A stretch of 8,305 nucleotides of DNA from an uncultured Collinsella sp. GTDB lineage: Bacteria > Actinomycetota > Coriobacteriia > Coriobacteriales > Coriobacteriaceae. Positions 6,464 to 8,305 of the stretch are shown here, in pieces (positions within the stretch are counted from its first letter, which is position 1; each line of letters opens with the position of its first letter). Where the stretch lies: assembly GCA_900548495.1 (NCBI GenBank), contig URKT01000088.1, positions 1 to 8,305 on the forward strand. Direction: 5' to 3'. A program made the translations under genes and the position numbers. The notes below the pieces were generated by a model. The model was not told where the DNA came from, ran no database searches, and saw only the letters and a program-made list of their open reading frames with translations.

Positions 6464-6585
6464 GTACAGGTTTTTGTAGAGGGGTATGGAGATGCACCTA
6501 CTAGCAGTACATTTTGCGTAATCTGGGCAAACGCTGATTAATTGCTCGTATAATGTCGTCTGTCGAAAGATACAAAAACCTGTAC
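6464..6585. repeat. Inverted repeats flanking a promoter: candidate invertible segment
   Basis: GTACAGGTTTTTGTA (6464-6478) and its exact reverse complement (6571-6585) enclose 92 bases. Each arm contains TACA-GGTTTT-TGTA, that is, two inverted 4-bp half-sites around a 6-bp asymmetric centre, an organisation seen in recombinase crossover sites. A good -10 box pointing to the NusG-like gene lies between the arms. The pairing resumes with a bulge just outside the arms (AAAAG/CTTTT). No recombinase gene is in the window. The repeats are certain; inversion is an inference. Confidence 0.6.
6526..6554 (+). promoter_or_regulatory. Promoter of the NusG-like/polysaccharide operon
   Basis: A perfect TATAAT lies at 6549-6554. 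The hexamer 17 bases upstream (GGCAAA, 6526-6531) is a poor -35, so an activator or alternative contacts may be needed. Transcription would start near 6561, inside the inverted repeats, giving a leader of about 116 bases that contains the right arm and the hairpin at 6629-6671. Confidence 0.55.
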
Positions 6586-6628
6586 TTTTGCGACTGCACC
6601 TAGCTGCGAGCGAGAAGCCTGTTCTACA

Positions 6629-6671
6629 CGCCCCTGCATTTGCGTGCATCGCAAAGCCAAAAGAGGGGGCG
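6629..6671 (+). promoter_or_regulatory. Leader hairpin that pairs with the ribosome binding site of the NusG-like gene
   Basis: An inner stem (6636-6644 with 6650-6657, one bulged A, loop TGCAT) is capped on an outer stem in which CGCCCCT (6629-6635) pairs with AGGGGGCG (6664-6671, one bulged G). CAAAAG (6658-6663) is left as an internal bulge. The outer 3' strand is the Shine-Dalgarno region GAGGGGG, so folding would hide it. It could be a translational switch or an RNA signal for the NusG paralogue itself, since LoaP proteins are known to bind leader hairpins. Confidence 0.5.
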
Positions 6672-6676
6672 AGAAC

Positions 6677-7267
6677 ATGGAACAGACGGCGCGGCGCCAA
6701 GAGCAGCTGCCGGGCGCTTTTAACGGCGCTACCACCAACAGCCAGCACGGCCGCGTCCGCTGGTATCTGGTCCACACCCCTCATGGAAAAGAGCGCGAGA
6801 CTTGTGAAAAGGTCCGCTGCATTATCCCGCACGAGCTGATGCAGGACGCTTTTGTGATGCAAAAGGAGTTCTGGTTTAAGCGGGACGGCGCCTGGTCGCT
6901 CCAAACCAAACCCATGTACAAGGAATATTTCTTCGTCGCCACGCACGATGCCGCCGCGCTCGATAGGGCTTTGGCCCAGTTGAGTTTTGGCTGTCGCATC
7001 GCCGGCAGTAGGGAACGGGCGTACATGCCCATGCCGGACGATGCGCAGGATTGGTACCGCAGCGTGTTGGACGACGACGGCGTGGTGCGCAACAGCGTCG
7101 CGCGCATAGAAGACGGCGTGTTGCACATAGAACAGGGTCCCTTGGTGGGGCAAGAGGCCCGCGTTAAAAAGATCGACCGTCATAAACGCTGGTGCCTGGT
7201 AGACGTGGGCGAAGGTGACTCCGCTTTTAGGGAGTTGCTGCCGCTCGATGTTCCCAGCAAGACGTAA
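6677..7267 (+). CDS. NusG paralogue (LoaP/UpxY-like transcription antiterminator)
   Basis: This 196-residue protein has the two-domain NusG architecture. The NGN domain spans about 28-105 (RWYLVHTPHGKERE at its start, MYKEYFFVATHD as the core strand), and a KOW motif follows at about 154-177 (GPLVGQEARVKKIDRHKRW). Housekeeping NusG normally sits next to secE and rplK, which are absent. Its place at the head of sugar-transferase genes marks it as a specialised paralogue. Known relatives (LoaP, UpxY, RfaH) ride on RNA polymerase and prevent early termination in long polysaccharide or natural-product operons. The first 27 residues are polar and probably disordered. The start at 6677 has GAGGGGG 7 bases upstream; an in-frame ATG 33 bases earlier lies inside the leader hairpin and lacks a binding site. 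It is preceded by the putative invertible promoter. Confidence 0.85.
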   Translation: MEQTARRQEQLPGAFNGATTNSQHGRVRWYLVHTPHGKERETCEKVRCIIPHELMQDAFVMQKEFWFKRDGAWSLQTKPMYKEYFFVATHDAAALDRALAQLSFGCRIAGSRERAYMPMPDDAQDWYRSVLDDDGVVRNSVARIEDGVLHIEQGPLVGQEARVKKIDRHKRWCLVDVGEGDSAFRELLPLDVPSKT

Positions 7268-7345
7268 GGGAGACGTTGCACCAGCTATTTGTTCGTATTT
7301 TTGAATTTACCGATTGGGGGATCCCTGGGGAACGGGGACGTAAGT

Positions 7346-8101
7346 TTGACTGTGGCTGCTAAAGAAGTAACAAAGAGCTGTGCGCCTGCGGGGGCGGCAC
7401 TGATTGCCCAGGCCATGGACCGGCGCGAGGGCGCCGGCCGTTACAAGGCCATGCAATCCATCATGGACTGGGACCGCTCGCGCTTGGCATATAGGGCAGT
7501 GAAGCGCGCATTCGACATCGTGTTCAGCGGTGCCGTGCTCGTCGTCATCGCTGTGCCCAGCCTGGTGCTGGCCGCGGCCATCCGACTGGAGAGCGAGGGC
7601 AGCCCCTTCTATAGTCAGATCCGCGTTGGCCGCACCCGTCCCGACGGTAGTTTGACTACCTTCCGCATGTGGAAGTTCCGCTCCATGTACAAGGACGCCG
7701 ACGAACGTCTAGCCGAGCTCAGGGAACAGAACGAGATCGCCGGTGCCATGTTCAAGATGAAGAACGATCCGCGTGTCACCAAGATTGGAAAGTTCATCCG
7801 CAAGCACTCCATCGACGAGTTCCCGCAGTTCCTCAACGTGTTCCTGGGCCAGATGTCCGTCGTCGGCCCGCGCCCACCGTTGCCGAATGAGGTGGCGCAG
7901 TACACCGAGTACGACCTGCAGAGGCTAGCAGTGAAACCAGGCATTACGGGGCTCTGGCAGGTTACGGAGCGCAACTCCACCGGTTTCGACGGCATGGTCC
8001 GCCGGGACCTCGAATACATAGCCAAGCGCGGAGTCATCACGGACTTCAAGATCATCCTCCTAACGGTTCTGGAGGTCTTCAACGGGAGCGATGCGTACTA
8101 A
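7346..8101 (+). CDS. Polyprenyl-phosphate sugar-1-phosphate transferase (Bac_transf family)
   Basis: This phosphoglycosyl transferase, of the short single-membrane-domain type (PglC/EpsL-like catalytic core), moves a sugar-1-phosphate from a nucleotide sugar to undecaprenyl phosphate on the inner membrane, the first step of a polysaccharide repeat unit. One hydrophobic segment lies at about 56-78 after AVKRAFDIVFSG. The core follows: SPFYSQIRVGR, FRMWKFRSM, DPRVTKIGKFIRKHSIDEFPQ with the catalytic D157-E158 pair, QMSVVGPRPPLP, and VKPGITGLWQV. The four extra N-terminal helices of WcaJ/WbaP are absent. I chose the TTG at 7346 (251 residues) because GGGGA lies 7 bases upstream; a GTG at 7352 and an ATG at 7415 are alternatives, and a TTG at 7289 has no well-placed binding site. 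Its TAA overlaps the next gene's ATG by one base (TAATG), so translation is coupled. Sugar specificity is not readable. Confidence 0.9.
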   Translation: MTVAAKEVTKSCAPAGAALIAQAMDRREGAGRYKAMQSIMDWDRSRLAYRAVKRAFDIVFSGAVLVVIAVPSLVLAAAIRLESEGSPFYSQIRVGRTRPDGSLTTFRMWKFRSMYKDADERLAELREQNEIAGAMFKMKNDPRVTKIGKFIRKHSIDEFPQFLNVFLGQMSVVGPRPPLPNEVAQYTEYDLQRLAVKPGITGLWQVTERNSTGFDGMVRRDLEYIAKRGVITDFKIILLTVLEVFNGSDAY

Positions 8102-8265
8102 TGCAGCATGTTTTCATCATCGGATCCAAGGGGATTCCGGCAAACTACGGCGGCTACGAGACGTTCGTGGAGAAGCTGACCGAGAATCAGGTGTCGCACG
8201 ACATCAAGTACCACGTGGCATGCGCCGTAGATTCCGCCGAGCAAATCGGCGAGTTCGAGCACAAC
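8101..8265 (+). CDS. DUF1972 glycosyltransferase (rhamnosyltransferase-like), 5' fragment
   Basis: Only the first 55 codons are genuine. HVFIIGSKGIPANYGGYETF is the nucleotide-binding start of DUF1972 glycosyltransferases, which build on the first sugar laid down by a phosphoglycosyl transferase; many are annotated as rhamnosyltransferases. EKLTE, YHVACA and FEHN are also typical of the family. Full proteins have roughly 350-400 residues. The frame stays open to the edge, but from 8266 the codons come from sequencing adapter, not from the gene. It starts on the last base of the upstream stop codon and is the third gene of the polysaccharide operon. The truncation is an assembly end, not a mutation. 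Confidence 0.88.
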
Positions 8266-8305
8266 CTGTCTCTTATACACATCTCCGCGCCCACGAGACA
8301 TGCGC
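8266..8305. other. Nextera sequencing adapter left at the contig end (artefact)
   Basis: 8266-8284 is CTGTCTCTTATACACATCT, the 19-base Tn5 mosaic end used in Nextera libraries. 8285-8299 matches the following Read 2 adapter bases CCGAGCCCACGAGAC except at 8288 (C for A). The last six bases, ATGCGC, fall where the i7 index is read and, from memory, agree with the start of Nextera XT index N722. None of this belongs to the organism. Confidence 0.97.

Noticed and set aside
7289..7345. Longer form of the sugar transferase starting at TTG 7289
   Set aside because: The only AAGGGAG is 16 bases away, too far. The TTG at 7346 has a well-spaced GGGGA, and the extra residues match no part of the family core.
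8098..8301. 67-codon minus-strand frame at the right edge
   Set aside because: Its first codons are encoded by sequencing adapter, and the rest is antisense to the glycosyltransferase.

Overview
The window is high-GC bacterial DNA with short intergenic gaps, strong Shine-Dalgarno sites and several non-ATG starts. Gene content and codon use suggest a gut actinobacterium of the Coriobacteriia, most likely Collinsella or a close relative. This is an inference from composition and recall of the family, not a database result. The right edge is not biological: from 8266 the sequence is Illumina Nextera transposase adapter, so this is the raw end of a short-read assembly contig.

Layout. 1-285 is non-coding and holds a 20-bp inverted repeat and a small hairpin. 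286-3518 (minus strand) is a compact three-gene redox operon: a GlpA/LhgO-like FAD oxidoreductase with a C-terminal BFD-type [2Fe-2S] domain, a second FAD/NAD oxidoreductase, and a small DUF1667 cysteine protein. It resembles a type of anaerobic glycerol-3-phosphate (or other 2-hydroxyacid) dehydrogenase complex. A perfect palindrome sits just before its start codon. 3519-3925 is a divergent intergenic region with four alternately inverted copies of a 16-bp motif, arranged as two 81-bp units. 3926-4357 encodes a small membrane protein with two zinc ribbons. 4587-6350 is thrS, which has its own promoter, an unusual 10-bp dyad over its start region, and a protein without the N-terminal TGS domain. 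Two intrinsic terminators follow it.

6451-8265 is the beginning of what looks like an exopolysaccharide or capsule locus: a NusG paralogue (LoaP/UpxY-like antiterminator), a phosphoglycosyl transferase that would start the lipid-linked repeat unit, and the first 55 codons of a DUF1972 glycosyltransferase. The promoter of this locus lies between two perfect 15-bp inverted repeats 92 bp apart. This arrangement matches invertible (phase-variable) promoters, and the NusG-like leader also carries a hairpin that pairs with its own ribosome binding site. Together these make the 6450-6680 leader the most interesting part of the window: a possible ON/OFF switch plus antitermination control of surface polysaccharide.
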